Below, piece by piece: positions 1 to 12,572 of a stretch of 64,000 nt of DNA. Source of the DNA: Homarus americanus (Eukaryota; Arthropoda; Malacostraca; Decapoda; Nephropidae). The position numbers and the translations under genes were made by a program. The stretch is taken from assembly GCF_018991925.1 (NCBI RefSeq), contig NW_024720711.1:6578087-6642086 (forward strand), written 5' to 3'. The notes beneath the pieces are model-generated. The model was not told the origin of the DNA and did not search any database. It worked only from the letters and a program-made list of their open reading frames with translations. How positions within the stretch are numbered: the stretch's first letter is position 1; every line of letters starts with the position of its first letter.

Positions 1-564
1 TCACTGAGAAGACAAGAGAACAAATGCCAGTATTCTCGCTGACACCAACTGTAGGAGCATCGAGGTTACCAATATCCATGAACAGCTACGTTGGACTGGC
101 CATGTTACCTGCATGGACGACAGTAGACTGCCAAAGCAGCTACTTTACAGTCACCTTACGAATAGTAAACATAACGCTGGAGGGAAACTGAAAAGATATA
201 AGGATAGCCTTAAGACAAACCTAAAAAAGTGCAAAAGAGACCCCCTCACTTGGGAGTAGACCACTCCATACCGTAGCGCTTGGAGGTATACCACACGAGA
301 TGGTGTCAATACTTTCGAGTTAGCCAGGACTGCATACCGAGGTAGAGAAGCGCGAGCACCGGAAAGACGCTGCCGCCGCCCCTGCCGCACTAGATGTAGC
401 CCTCCACTCGTGCAACATCTGTGGACGACGCTGCCGATCCCGTATCGGCCTCTCTAGTCACCTCAGAGCTCACCAACGAAGGTGACATCCTTAATAACTC
501 ATATTATTGTATCATAGCTGGATGATCGTCATATTCGATTTCGAATGACAGCAAAGTAATAGTA
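1..564 (+). mobile_element. LINE family L-A, 3' end (RT C-terminal region, zinc finger, short 3' UTR)
   Basis: The + strand encodes the C-terminal part of a non-LTR retrotransposon polyprotein, including the stretches NIHEQLRWTGHVTCMDD and KQLLYSHLTNSK, then a C-terminal zinc-finger motif CNICGRRCRSRIGLSSHLRA (C-x2-C-x12-H type) ending near position 480. The same residues recur in minus-strand copies at 8.3, 23.2, 26.8 and 37.7 kb, which defines the family. An in-frame TAG follows the DPLTWE segment near 258, and frameshifts split the frame, so this copy is dead. The 3' UTR is only about 80 bp, contains a small hairpin (533-546) and runs into a GT microsatellite. The element continues off the left edge. 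Clade (RTE-like, CR1/Jockey-like or other) is not resolved by eye. Confidence 0.85.
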
Positions 565-592
565 GTGTGTGTGTGTGTGTGTGTGTGTGTGT
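565..592. repeat. (GT)n microsatellite
   Basis: About 14 uninterrupted GT units directly abut the 3' end of the preceding LINE, as expected for a LINE tail that seeds or inserts at a microsatellite. Confidence 0.9.
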
Positions 593-667
593 TCCTGTAG
601 GTCAATAGAAACTAAACATAATATTTTGTACTTACGTTAAGCGTCCTCCGATGTTCTCCTGGTGTGT

Positions 668-885
668 GATGGCGAAAGCAGGTGGCGGGAATGGTTGCGG
701 AGAGGTGGGGAACATAGGTGGTGGGAATGAATATGGAGAGACGGGCTGTAGGATTGAATAGGGAGGTGGTGGGGATGGATAGGGGGAATCATGGTGATGA
801 GGAACTATGGTGGGGAGGAACTATGGCGAAGAAGAATCATAGTGGTTAGGAATGATGGTGGGGAGGAATCAGGGTGGGGTCACTT
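668..885. repeat. Degenerate G-rich repeat (GGTGGGGA/ATCATGGTG-like)
   Basis: Diverged purine-rich units built from GGTGGGGA, GGAATCATGGTG and GGAACTATGG recur about every 10-25 bp. No coding signal is visible. Confidence 0.55.
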
Positions 886-1145
886 CGGTCCAACCTGGAA
901 TTAAGAAATGACTTTTAGACGGTGACTTCAACAACATTCTTAGATTATTTAATGTTTTGCTAGCGACTGAGTTGGGCCACAGACAGACAGACTGACTTAG
1001 ACAAACAAGAGAAAATATACCCATGACATAAGGAGTAAATGGTAATAAAGTATTTGAGAGAGAGACATCCATAATAAAATATAAAGGATTTGGAAAACAC
1101 AAGGTAAACTTCAGAACCGCCAAGCGTTAACGAAGTCAGTTGATA

Positions 1146-1171
1146 ACGGACGGACGGACGAACGGACGGAC
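1146..1171. repeat. (ACGG)n tetranucleotide repeat
   Basis: Short run of CGGA/ACGG units with one interrupting ACGAA. The flanking 890-1190 is otherwise unique-looking DNA with no recognised gene. Confidence 0.7.
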
Positions 1172-1199
1172 ATACGTACGGTTTTGAACTGTGATGATA

Positions 1200-1889
1200 C
1201 AAACCCTCCCCACTCCTCCTCCTCGCCTCCACTTCTCTCTCCGCCTCTTCACCTCCTCTTCTCCCTGTTCCTCATCCTCATCACTTCCTCGCTCACTTGT
1301 TCCCCTCACCTCCTCTTCTCCCTCCTCCTCACCTCCCCTCTCCCTCCTCCTCTTCACTTCTTCTCCCTTCACTTCTCCGTCCCGCTCTCACCTCCTCTTC
1401 CTTCTCCTCACCTCCTCTTCTCCCTCCTCCTCCTTACCTTCTCTTCCCTCTTCCTCCTCCTCCTCCTCTTCCCTCCCTCACCTCCTTCTCCCTCCTCTTC
1501 CTTCTCCTCACCTCCTTCTCCTCCTCCTCCTTACCTCCTCTTTCCCTTCTTCCTCCTCCTCACCTCCCTTCTCCCTCTTCCTCCTCCTCACCTTCCCTCT
1601 CCCCTCCTCCTCACCTCCCCTCTCCCCTCCTCTTCACTTCTTCTACCTTCACTTCTCCATCCCCCTCCTCACCTCCTCTTCCCCTCTCTTCCTCCTCCCT
1701 CCTCTTCCCCTTCTTCCTCCTCCTCCCCTCACCCCCCTTCCTTCTTCTTCCTCCTCTCATCTTCTCCCTCTTCTTCTTCCTCCACCTCCCCTCTTCCTCC
1801 TCCTCACCCCCTCTTCTCCCTCTTCATCCTCCTCACCTCACCTCCCCTCTCCCTCCTCCTCATCTCCTCTTCTCCCTCCTCCCCCCACG
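1200..1889. repeat. Long polypyrimidine tract (CTCCTC-rich)
   Basis: About 690 bp is almost pure C/T on the + strand, built from CTCCTC, CTTCTC and CACCTC words. It creates long spurious Ser/Pro/Leu frames in all three forward frames, which I do not call as genes. Such tracts can form triplex (H-DNA) structures; that is inference from composition. Confidence 0.9.
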
Positions 1890-2122
1890 TATCAATGGTC
1901 AGGTGGTTCTGGTATTCACAGGTATGATTCAAGGCAAGCAATAAACACGGCAGCATACCTGACATACTGCCAGGTATACTCCAGTGCTCCCTACATCATA
2001 CTCTCTCACGCCCGCCTGGACTACTTCAGGTGGAGAAATATGCGACATACCACGATGTTATACTGACTTATATACCCCATCATCAGCGCATATAATATAG
2101 TGTATACCTGTATATTATGGTG

Positions 2123-2228
<106 letters not shown>

Positions 2229-2620
2229 ACTCGTATATGTTTCTGTACACAATTAACATCACATGCGACATACAATATTACAGTATATCCGGTTTAAAAT
2301 TACAAAATATTTTGTACCCGGGTGAAATAATTTACATCAACTGCACTAAAGTGAAATGAATTATAGAACATATATAGAGGGAGTGTGTCTGTGTTTGTCT
2401 GTTTTTATCATCATCATTTATATATTGCTGCTTCATATATTCCAAACACTCACTTTATAGACGACCTTTCTTTTAATATACTTTTTACTATTTACAAAAA
2501 ATTCACCAAAAACTGACACAATGAAAATTATATTAAAATTACTACTACTTCTAATTAATAGAAATAGTTATAATAATAAAATAATACAAATAAGAATGAT
2601 AAAATAATAATAAAAAAAAT

Positions 2621-2621
<1 letters not shown>

Positions 2622-2705
<84 letters not shown>

Positions 2706-2720
2706 TTAATAATAATAATA
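2622..2720. repeat. (TAA)n microsatellite
   Basis: About 28 nearly perfect TAA units, with A/T-rich imperfect TAA extending on both sides (about 2570-2760). Confidence 0.95.
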
Positions 2721-2759
2721 GTAGTAATACTACTACCAATAGTAATAAAAATAATAATC

Positions 2760-3850
2760 AGAGGCCCACACTATCTTGTTAAAATAACAATAATAATAAT
2801 ACCAAAAAATAACATCTCCATAAACATTAAACATCTGCTACAAACGACATTATCATTTAAAATACTCTGACATTTTCATTATAAAATATTAGCACAAATT
2901 GGCAATTACACCATGTAATAACTTTTTCAACGCGCTACTTATTTCGCTATGAAATCATTTACATTTTTTCCATATTACAACCCAAATTAAGTACGTGTTG
3001 CCATTTACATTGCGAAGAACCAGTACACGTCGCCAATTACACTAACAATAGTTCTCTTAGCTCCCCACACTACCAATTGTACGGCACGATTAAGCGACCA
3101 GTGAAGTGTTGTGGCTTAAAGCTTGCTGTCAGATGTGCTCTTTGAATTTCAAAGTAAGAGGAAATTCCTGATCATTTCCTGGTGTTTTATTTCGTAGACT
3201 TGTTTGTTGTCGAGAATTAGACCTTGTGAACTGTGAGTCATAACCTCGGCCACTGAAACACCGAAAACAAAACAACAAGAAAGATTTCGAAAGTTCAAAG
3301 CAAGAGATCTCATGATTGTTTAAGATACGACTTTCTTGAGTAATGAATTCTTTTGATGGTATTCGTCTAAAAAATGCTTTCGAAAACTTGTCTCCAGTCG
3401 AAAATTTAGACTAAGTGAACAGTGATTCAAAACCCTGGCAGCTGAAGCAACTCAAACAAAACAACAATTGAGAAAATGCGAAGGTTGGAAGCAAGTGACT
3501 CTTTTAGGAGTTTTACGCGGTGGTGCCGTGAAGACGAGACAACGCTCTCGAGTTGCACAGCTCCTCTCAGTGAAGTCTATTTCTCTCACTGAAATAGATT
3601 GCCTGAGTGGCACCCTTGTTTTTCTGAGCTAAGTAATGCAATCTCTTGATCACACGCCTGGCACTGATTGCCTTCACCGGATATTTGAGTGACGGTCCCT
3701 TGTGTTGGGTTCATTCTTACCAGCAGCCACACCGTTAACAGCACCTGCTGGAGGAACTGCTGAGGGAGATAAACGCTTTAGAAAAAATAACTATGATCAT
3801 CTGGAGATTAGTCCTCCATTATTTTCACCTTAAGATCAACCGCACTAACA
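2760..3850. other. Intergenic, no gene recognised
   Basis: A/T-rich to mixed-composition DNA with no long frame, RNA gene or repeat array that I can support. A weak internal similarity is visible between about 3150-3310 and 3340-3490 (shared 'CGAAAACAAAACAACAA' and 'CAAAGCAAGAGA'-like words), suggesting an old, diverged duplication. Confidence 0.4.
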
Positions 3851-3853
3851 CAA

Positions 3854-3935
3854 ACCTAACCTAACCTAACCTAACCTAACCTAACCAAACCAAACCAAAC
3901 CAAGCCAAACCTAACCAAACCAAACAAAACAAACC
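3854..3935. repeat. Interstitial telomere-like (CCTAA)n grading into CCAAA/CAAAC repeats
   Basis: Six CCTAA units (reverse complement TTAGG, the arthropod telomere repeat) are followed by degenerate CCAAAC units. It is followed by a sequence (CCCAGGTAGCGTTAGG, then ATCATCTGAAATAAGCTT) that recurs next to a CCTAA run near 58.95 kb. Confidence 0.85.
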
Positions 3936-4202
3936 AAAGTTCCCCAGGTAGCGTTAGGTGTTAGATCAATCATCATCTGAAATAAGCTTGGGGGAGGGAG
4001 CTAATAGTCAGACCTCTCACACTCCACTACTATGTGTGGTCTTGGCGTGAGCAACCTTCATCCCTCTCTCCTGCGAGTTCTTCCATCTATATCGGGGGTC
4101 CCATAATAACACGGCCCCAGTAAATTAGTTCCGATGCTTTTCTATCTTAGGGGCCCTCAGCGTATTGGGGATGAGATACCGAGAGAACCCCTTCCAATGA
4201 GA

Positions 4203-5125
4203 ATACATAGATAGTGTGGGTCCCTTAGTGTGGGTCCCTTAGATAGTGTGGGTCCTTTAGTGTGGGTTCCTTAGTGTGGGTTCCTTAGTGTGGGTCCCTT
4301 AGATGGTGTGGGGTCCCTTTGATGGTGTGAGTCCCTCAGAGTATGGGTCCCTCAGATAGTGTGAGTCCCTCAGATAGTGTGGGTCCCTCAGATAGTGTGG
4401 GTCCCTCAGATGGTGTGGGTCCCTCCCAGATGGTGTGGAGTCCCTCAGATAGTGTGGGTCCCTCAGATAGTGTGGGTCCCTCAGATGGTGTGTGGGTCCC
4501 TCAGATGGTGTGGGCCCCTCAGATGGTGGCCAGGTCCCTCAGATAGTGTGGGTCCCTCCAGATGGTGTGAGTCCCTCAGATGGTGTGGGTCCCTTAGATA
4601 GTGTGGGTCCTTTAGTGTGGGTTCTTTAGTGTGGGTTCCTTAGTGTGGGTCCCTTAGATGGTGTGGGGTCCCTTTGATGGTGTGAGTCCCTCAGAGTATG
4701 GGTCCCTCAGATAGTGTGAGTCCCTCAGATAGTGTGGGTCCCTCAGATAGTGTGGGTCCCTCAGATGGTGTGGGTCCCTCAGATAGTGTGGGTCCCTCAG
4801 ATATTGTGAGTCCCTCAGATATTGTGAGTCCCTCAGATGGTGTGAGTCCCTCAGATAGTGTGGGTCCCTCAGATGGTGTGGGTCCCTCAGATAGTGTGGG
4901 TCCCTCAGATATTGTGAGTCCCTCAGATATTGTGAGTCCCTCAGATATTGTGAGTCCCTCAGATGGTGTGAGTCCCTCAGATAGTGTGGGTCCCTCAGAT
5001 GGTGTGGGTCCCTCAGATGAACCGTCCCTCAGATGGTGTGCGTCCTCAGATAATTAGTAGTCCCTCAGATAGTGTGGAGAGTCCCTCTCAGATGGTGTGG
5101 GTCCCTCAGATAGTTTGGGTCCCGA
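4203..5125. repeat. 18-bp minisatellite, with a higher-order duplication
   Basis: About 50 tandem copies of an 18-bp unit close to GTCCCTCAGATAGTGTGG, with variants (GGTGTGGG, ATTGTGAG, CCTTAG). A composite block starting with 'CCTTAGATAGTGTGGGTCC' and including 'GGTCCCTTTGATGGTG' occurs twice, about 355 bp apart (near 4240 and 4595). Because 18 is a multiple of 3 the frame stays open as Ser-Asp-Ser-Val-Gly-Pro repeats. No start context or other coding sign is seen. Confidence 0.93.
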
Positions 5126-5129
5126 AGAC

Positions 5130-5599
5130 GAGCTGATCTGATATTATCAAACAGAGATGGTTTTAGAATGCCGAAGATAAATATTTTCTTCTTAAGGCTC
5201 TGAAGAAAAAAAATACTAAATAGCCAAGACACACACAAATATACAACGTCAAAAGCGATGTATTTTTTTTAAAGAGATATTGACAGCCCCCCCCCCCCCA
5301 AAAAAAAGGTAAAGGACTCTCCTAGGTAAGAGCACTTCTCTAATTAACGTTCACGGGTTTGAAGTCTGATATCAATGTCATATTTTCAGGTCCCAAAAAA
5401 TCGTGAAACATGTAACTAATTTTTTAAAATTTGATGAAAAAATCCTAAGCCCAGACAAAAATTATCTGACATTATCCTCTGATGACGTCACGTGAGGCTT
5501 CAGTCATTATAGTTAATCGTAAAAGGACTGTCTAAATTTTACATAGAACCAATTAATTTATGTTATAAAAAGAAATTATCCTTACATTTTTCCTCTCTG

Positions 5600-5631
<32 letters not shown>

Positions 5632-6100
5632 ACCTTTCTATTTTATGAAAATTACCGACAACAGCTTTGAAATAATCAGGTTTGAAACTGACCTTATGTA
5701 GACATATTTTATTTTGTTTATATTAATTTTTTTTCCACATACGGACACCCAGTTACCCAGCGCGCGTGGAGTGTGTTTATTCATTCCCTTCCTTCGTTTA
5801 TCAGCTTCTCTCTACCTTTCTTTCGTTCTATAGAATTCACACATCTCTCTTTCATACCCTTCTAATTCAGTCTATTTGTCTGTCTGCTTTCCATCTGTCT
5901 GTCACGCTCTCTTTCTATTCACTTTCTCTCTAGCTCTAATTCTCTCACTTTCACCCACACATTTTCTTTCTGACTCCGTTACATTGTCTCTCACTTACAC
6001 ACACATTCACTATTTCTCTTCAAACGTGAAAGTCTTTTTAAAATTCCCTGATCCATCTCACCGCAGCGTCCACAGAATATAATAACAGTAGCGTGAAAAC
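5130..6100. other. Intergenic, no gene recognised
   Basis: Contains a poly-C/poly-A run (5287-5307), a (GTCT)n run (about 5600-5629) and a pyrimidine-rich stretch (5765-6000). No supported gene. Confidence 0.5.
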
Positions 6101-6114
6101 GTCTCAGTATTTGT

Positions 6115-7209
6115 TGTTGTGAGCCTTGACACCGAGCTGTTGCTGTTGTGAACTTATTTTAAAGGCTGTTGCTGTGGGCGCCAGCACCGAAGCTGTTGCT
6201 GTGAGCCTTGACCAGGCTGTTGCTGTGAGCCTTGACACCGAGCCGTTGCTGTGAGCCTTGACGCACCGAGCCGTTTGCTGTGAGCCTTGACACCGAACTG
6301 TTGCTGTGAGCCTTGACACCGGAACTGTTGCTGTGAGCCCGCTGACACCGAGCTGTTGCTGTGAGCCTTGACACCGAACTGTTGCTGTGAGGCCTTGACA
6401 CCAGGCTGTTGCTGTGAGCCTTGACACCGAGCCGTTGCTGTGAGCCTTGACACCGAGCCGTTGCCAGGCGCGCTGACGCAGGCTGTTGCTGTGAGCCTTG
6501 ACACCGGAGCTGTTGCTGTGAGCCTTGTGCAGAAACATTGCTGTGAGCCTTGACGCGCGAACTGTTGCTGTGAGCCTTGACACCGAGCCGTTGCTGTGAG
6601 CCTTGACGCGTACCGTTGCTGAGCCTTGACACCGAGCCGTTGCTGTGAGCGCTGACACCGAGCCGTTGCTGTGAGCCTTGACACCGAACTGTTGCTTGTG
6701 ACCTTGACACCGAACTGTTGCTGTGAGCCTTGACACCGAAGCTGTTGCTGTGAGCCTTGACACCAGACTGTTGCTGTGAGCCTTGACACCGAGCTGTTGC
6801 GCAGGCCTTGACACCAAGCCGTTGCTGTGAGCCTTGACACCGAGCCGTTGCTGTGAGCCTTGACACCGGAAGGCTGTTGCGTGAGCCTTGACGCGAACTG
6901 TTGCTGTGAGCCTTGACACCGAGCTGTTGCTGTGATCCTTGACACCGTGCCGTTGCTGTGAGCCTTGACACCGATGCCGTTGCTGTGAGCCTTGACACCG
7001 TGCCGTTGCTGTGAGCCTTGACACCGAGCCGTTGCTGTGAGCCTTGACACCGTGCCGTTGCTGTGATCCTTGACACCGTGCCGTTGCTGTGAGCCTTGAC
7101 ACCGTGCCGTTGCTGTGAGCCTTGACACCGTGCCGTTGCTGTGAGCCTTGACACCGTGCCGTTGCTGTGAGCCTTGACACCGTGCCGTTGCTGTGAGCCT
7201 TGACACCGT
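6115..7209. repeat. 26-bp minisatellite, about 42 copies
   Basis: Tandem 26-bp unit beginning GTTGCTGTGAGCCTTGACAC, near-perfect at the right end (6940-7209) and more diverged to the left, with single-base indels. As 26 is not a multiple of 3, three reverse frames of 331-358 codons all stay open, reading SRLTATARCQG / GSQQRHGVKA-like peptides with a 78-bp (26-residue) period. Openness in all frames follows from the unit lacking stop codons and is not evidence of a gene. Confidence 0.95.
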
Positions 7210-8320
7210 GAACCTTAATTCATATTATGGACTTTCATACAGATAGACTCGTACACACGCTAAAACAATTCAAGCAGAATAGACAATTTGGAGTTCCTAA
7301 AGGTGTAAATCTCAACCAAATATGAACACCGTGACCCATATGGTTCTTCTTGTAGACTAGAGTATTAAAAGACAAACCCACAAACAAGATCGAGTCTTGT
7401 TTGTCCTTCTCGAGGCTGATTTGTCCGGAAAACACGATCTCTTGGGATCTGGAGAGGTGAGGGGCTGTCACACGCGGTCATGAATAGGTGTTAAATAGTT
7501 GTTGATGGGTGAGGGTAGCAGCTATTTGCAGCTCTCCATGATAAAAAAAGCCCTTGATGAGTTAAATAAATTACTCGCACTGTCGACGCATCGCTGCCGT
7601 TGAGTTATAGGAGATATTAACCTTGCGTAACCTGGCGTAAGCTAGCACAAAAACTATTGAATATTATATAAATTGGTTTATTTGGGATGGGTAGGTAGTG
7701 AGAATTGATTATCTGAAGAACTTTTAGCGCATCGAATAATACTAAAAATTTGTGTTCAATAAGTTGTAAATTAACGAATGAAATAGTTTATTAATATGAA
7801 CGAAACGATAAGATAATAAAGATAAATGTGAAAGGTACAAAACAAACGATACAAAAGTTTACAGAGGAACATTACTGGTACAAAATTACACTAAATGACA
7901 GTTGTAAAATGGTACAAAATCTGTGTATAAAATTAACGCAAAATGGGACAAAATAAAAGAGAAAAAACAGGTGTGTGTGTATAGGTGTGTTTACAAGAGA
8001 CTGAAAACGATAAAAGGACGAAATAAAATGATCACAAAAGAGTCAAGTCGATGAAAAAAATATCAGGTCTTGTGAACGAACTGATATGAAACAACCGCGA
8101 CTAGGGGAAGGCTGGTGTGTGAAATGATATGAAACTGAACGGTAAGGTATCAAAGGCTTAATTAATATATGTGGATTCAGTATGGTACAGCACAGTTTGG
8201 TTCAGTTTGGTACAAAGTAGATTATAATAGGATTAAGTTATGATTAGTACCAGATTGTACTCAGTGTTACAAAAATAGTACTAAACCCATGTAATGAACT
8301 GTGACAGAGGAGACTACAAG
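7210..8320. other. Intergenic, no gene recognised
   Basis: A/T-rich DNA with repeated 'TACAAAA' words around 7830-7960. No frame, RNA gene or array that I can support. Confidence 0.5.
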
Positions 8321-8324
8321 GTGT

Positions 8325-9613
8325 TACAATGTACGGGACCGGCAGGGTCGATCATAGATGTCGCACATGTGGGGGGGCTACATCAAGTGCGGGAAGGGCG
8401 GCAGCAGCGTCTTTCCGGCGTTGGCGTTTGTCTGTCTGCCTCGCTATGCTGTCGGGCTAACTCTAAAGTATTGACAGTATTGTAAAGTAATCGTCTCCCA
8501 GGTTAGAGGGGGATTTGGCAACCTTTTCAGTTGCCCGCCAGCGTTACGTTTACTGTTCGTTAGGTGACTGTAAAGTAGCTGCTTTAGCAGTCTACTGTCG
8601 TCCATGCAGGTAACATGGCCAGTCCAACGTAGTTGTTCATGGATAATGGTAGCCTCGATGTTCCTGCAGTTGGTGTCAGCGAGAATACTGGCATTTGTTC
8701 TCTTGTCTTCCCAACGAATTCGGAGGATGGAACGTAGACTACGTTGGTGAAAGTTTTCAGGTACCTCCTGTATGTGACCCATGTCTTGCTGCCATATAGC
8801 AGGGTGGGAAGGGCCACTGCTCGATATACTGTACGTGTATCTTTGTAGATAATTTCAGCTCCTACAGCTGAAGACACGGTTTCGGAGACTGCTAAAGGCT
8901 TGAGATGCACATCTGATCCGATGCTGAATATCTTCATCGATGTCCGCGGTGGTGGACAGGTGGGAGCCGAGATACTGAAAGTGGGTAACATTAGAGAGGG
9001 TAGTACCGTTAAGCTGGATGGATGGTGGAGGTGTAGCTGAAACAGAGGCAGGCTGGAAGAGAATCTGAGTCTTACGTACATTCACCTCAAGTGTCGAAGT
9101 GTGCATATGCATCTGCGTAGGTGTTCAGGGTCTCCTGTAAGTCGCGATCAGTGTGAGCGACAAGGGTGAGGTCGTCTTCATACTGAAGTTTCGTAATGGA
9201 AGCTGCCGATACCTTTGTTCCTGCCTGGAGTCGTCTTGTGTTGAAAAGACCCTGCATCCGGTACTTGATGTCCACCCTCCGGCTAAATTGGCACTGGCAC
9301 GAGTAAGGAAAGCAGCCAAGAAAATGGAAAAGAGTTGGTGCCAGTACACATCCTTGTTTAACCCCTGTTTGGGTGGGGAAGAACTCAACCTGGGCGCCAT
9401 TGTACAAGACTGCCGTTCATGCCATCGTGGAGTTGCCTCACAATGGCGATGAATTGTGGTGGGCAGCCAAAACGGCTGAGGGTCCGCCAGAGGGCTTCCC
9501 TGTTGACCGAGTCGAAGGCCTTGGTCAGGTCGATGAAAACCATGTACAGGTCACGACGCTGTTCTCTGCACTTTTCCTGTTTCTGGCGGGCAGCAAAGAT
9601 CATGTCTGTGGTG
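8325..9613 (-). mobile_element. LINE family L-A, 5'- and 3'-truncated copy
   Basis: Minus-strand reverse transcriptase. From the 5' side (right) it reads GTTDMIFAARQ, FIDLTKAFDSVNREALW (RT palm motif with the first catalytic Asp), GVKQGCVLAPTLF, then LQYEDDLTLVAHT, where YEDD is the YxDD active-site box. After that come LEVNVRKTQILFQP, FQYLGSHLSTT and the thumb/C-terminal LRWTGHVTCMDD. At least three frameshifts separate 9385-9633, 9087-9407, 8855-9112 and 8444-8782. The left end stops inside the zinc-finger region, so the terminal hairpin is absent. On the right it abuts a CA microsatellite. Non-functional fossil. Confidence 0.88.
9385..9613 (-). pseudogene. Reverse transcriptase palm fragment (L-A)
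   Basis: Contains the FIDLTKAFD block (catalytic Asp) and FGCPPQFIAIVRQLHDGM. The frame is broken just before GVKQGC, so the palm is split across two frames. Confidence 0.7.
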
Positions 9614-9637
9614 CCACACACACACACACACACACAC
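9614..9637. repeat. (CA)n microsatellite
   Basis: Twelve CA units interrupt or bound the LINE copy on its 5' side. Confidence 0.9.
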
Positions 9638-9749
9638 TCGGTAAGACACGTGACACCTGCAGCAGCTATGAACGACCCTCAAAGCTCACAGCAACTCTGA
9701 CCTCTTCTGTGTTGACTACTACATTGAAGAAGGAGGAGGAGGAGGAGGC

Positions 9750-10590
<841 letters not shown>

Positions 10591-10596
10591 GCCACA

Positions 10597-10765
10597 CTAT
10601 CTCCCTGGCCACATTTTATCCCGCTGGCCACAATATATCCCGCTGGTCACAATATTTCCTGCTGGCCACAATATATCCTGGCCACAATATACCCACTGGC
10701 CACAATATATCCCACTGGCCACAATATATCCCGCTGGCCACAATATATCCCGCTGGCCACTCCGT
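10597..10765. repeat. 20-bp minisatellite, about 8 copies
   Basis: Unit CGCTGGCCACAATATATCCC, with small deletions in some copies. Confidence 0.9.
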
Positions 10766-10886
10766 CTGCGGTCAGTCGAACATAAAACCTTCATTCAGAC
10801 AACAGTATTTCTTCCCAAGGCCAACTGCGCATGACAGCTGGAACCGCATTAGTCGTCCAACCGAGTCAGTGACGTCGAGGGCACGT

Positions 10887-10887
<1 letters not shown>

Positions 10888-10922
<35 letters not shown>
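10888..10922. repeat. (GA)n microsatellite
   Basis: About 17 GA units, with a second imperfect GA run at about 10946-10968. Confidence 0.9.
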
Positions 10923-10925
<3 letters not shown>

Positions 10926-10969
10926 TATAGGAGAGAAAAATGTGTGAGAGAGAGAGAGAAAGAGAGAGT

Positions 10970-11750
10970 CAATGTCCTAAAATCTCAGGTTTATGAGAGA
11001 CACAGGCAGTAAGACCGGAGACACAGTGGTTGAGGAGGAGGAGGAGGAGGTGCTGTCAGGCAGGAGGTGACCAAATTCTCATGCAGTTCTTAGCCAACTC
11101 TCTTTTCCCCTTAACTGGGAGACACAAGAAGGTATCTAACTGGCTCTCTTATGTTACGGTACAGATATGGCGGCCAGATAAAGGACGAATATATACCAAA
11201 TATCTAGACGTATAACTACATGGTGTTTACATAGTCAGCGTATAAGGATGTTCTACTTTCTATACAGTGGATAGGTAATGCATTATTATGTGTAAGACTC
11301 TATTTTTGTCACTATGTTCGCTGTAACTCAGATTTATAGAAATAACTGTTGTAATGAATATATCGTAGCTGTTCTTAATAATTCTGTTTTCGAGTCACCT
11401 GTAAATATCACAACAAAAAGTTTGCTTACGAATATGGTTTATGAGCAGACAATTATGGAGGGGAGAGTGGATGTTCCTCTTGGGTGGTGCTTGTAAACAC
11501 AAAAATTAAGGGGCTTTAGTAACACAATCCTTCCCCCCTCTCGTGTTGCTGCGTCCGTTTACCTTCAGTTAGGAGAGACAATTTAGCGCCTGAATATTTA
11601 CGAATCTGAACCCCAGGTAAAATTGGCTGGGGGCAGCGAGACAGATATTACCAGGGTACAGTGTCAGGTGGAGGCGAGGTGGCGGGTGGTGCTGGGGCAG
11701 TGTAGCGGCGTCGTCGAAATTTATGCAAATGAACCACCGACCTGTATTAG
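10970..11750. other. Intergenic, no gene recognised
   Basis: Short frames only (up to about 60 codons) with no recognisable motif. A (GGA)n run lies near 11034-11050. Confidence 0.4.
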
Positions 11751-11751
11751 T

Positions 11752-11870
11752 GAGGGGGTGTGGGGAGGAGGGGGGAGTTAGTGAGGGGCGTAAGGGGCTA
11801 GTGAGGGGTGAGGGGGTGAGGAGAGGGGAGGGAGGGGGTTAGTGAGGGAGTGGGAGGAGGAGAGTCGGGG
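11752..11870. repeat. G-rich degenerate repeat (GTGAGGGG)
   Basis: Irregular repeats of TAGTGAGGG and GAGGGGAGGG. The G-runs could form quadruplexes (inference). Confidence 0.65.
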
Positions 11871-12214
11871 CCCAGGTAACAGGGAAACGGAGCTGGGAGA
11901 AATGAATAGGTAGTGGAACTGTGAATATTAAGAGGAAAATTTATAGTACATTGAGAGCAGTGAGTATAACAGTGTAACGCAGAACTCTTAATGGTACAAT
12001 TGTTCATTTAGAGAAGATAGGTGGAACAATACACACTAAATAAAGCAGGTGATAAGTGATATTAACTATACGATCATTACAAAAGGTAGGTAACAGAAAA
12101 TTGTGATATATGGATCTCTTAAACGTCACAGGTAACTTGTACAGGTGATAAATGTAAACACACATCTGCATCGAACCTGAGACTAAGTATGTCATTTTCC
12201 TCTTCCTCTGTCTG

Positions 12215-12572
12215 TTGTTTAGGGGTTTGAAGGTTCAGTGATTCGGGGACTCAAGGGTTCGGTGGTTTAGGGGTTCAGAGTTTCATTAGTTCATAGGTTC
12301 TAGGAGATTCAGGGGTTCATAGGTTTAGTGATACAGGAGTTCAATGATTCCAAGGTTTAGGAGTTCAAGGGTTCAGAGGTTCAAGGGTTCAGAGATTCAG
12401 AGGTTCAGGGGTTCAAGGGTTCAGAGGTTTAGGAGTTCAAAGGTTCAAGGTTTCGGGGGTTCACGGATTCAAGGTTTCGGGGGCTTAGAGGTTCGGTGAT
12501 TCAGGGGTTCAAGTATTCAGATTCAAGAATTCAGGGGTTCGGTGGTCCAAAAGTTCGAATTCAAGGGTTCAG
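12215..12572. repeat. 8-10-bp minisatellite (AGGGGTTC/AGAGGTTC)
   Basis: Around 38 short units of the type GGTTCAGAGGTTCAGGG with irregular spacing. Confidence 0.9.

Noticed and set aside
1184..2066. Long forward Ser/Pro/Leu-rich frames of 215-291 codons
   Set aside because: They cover the polypyrimidine tract in all three frames; composition alone explains them.
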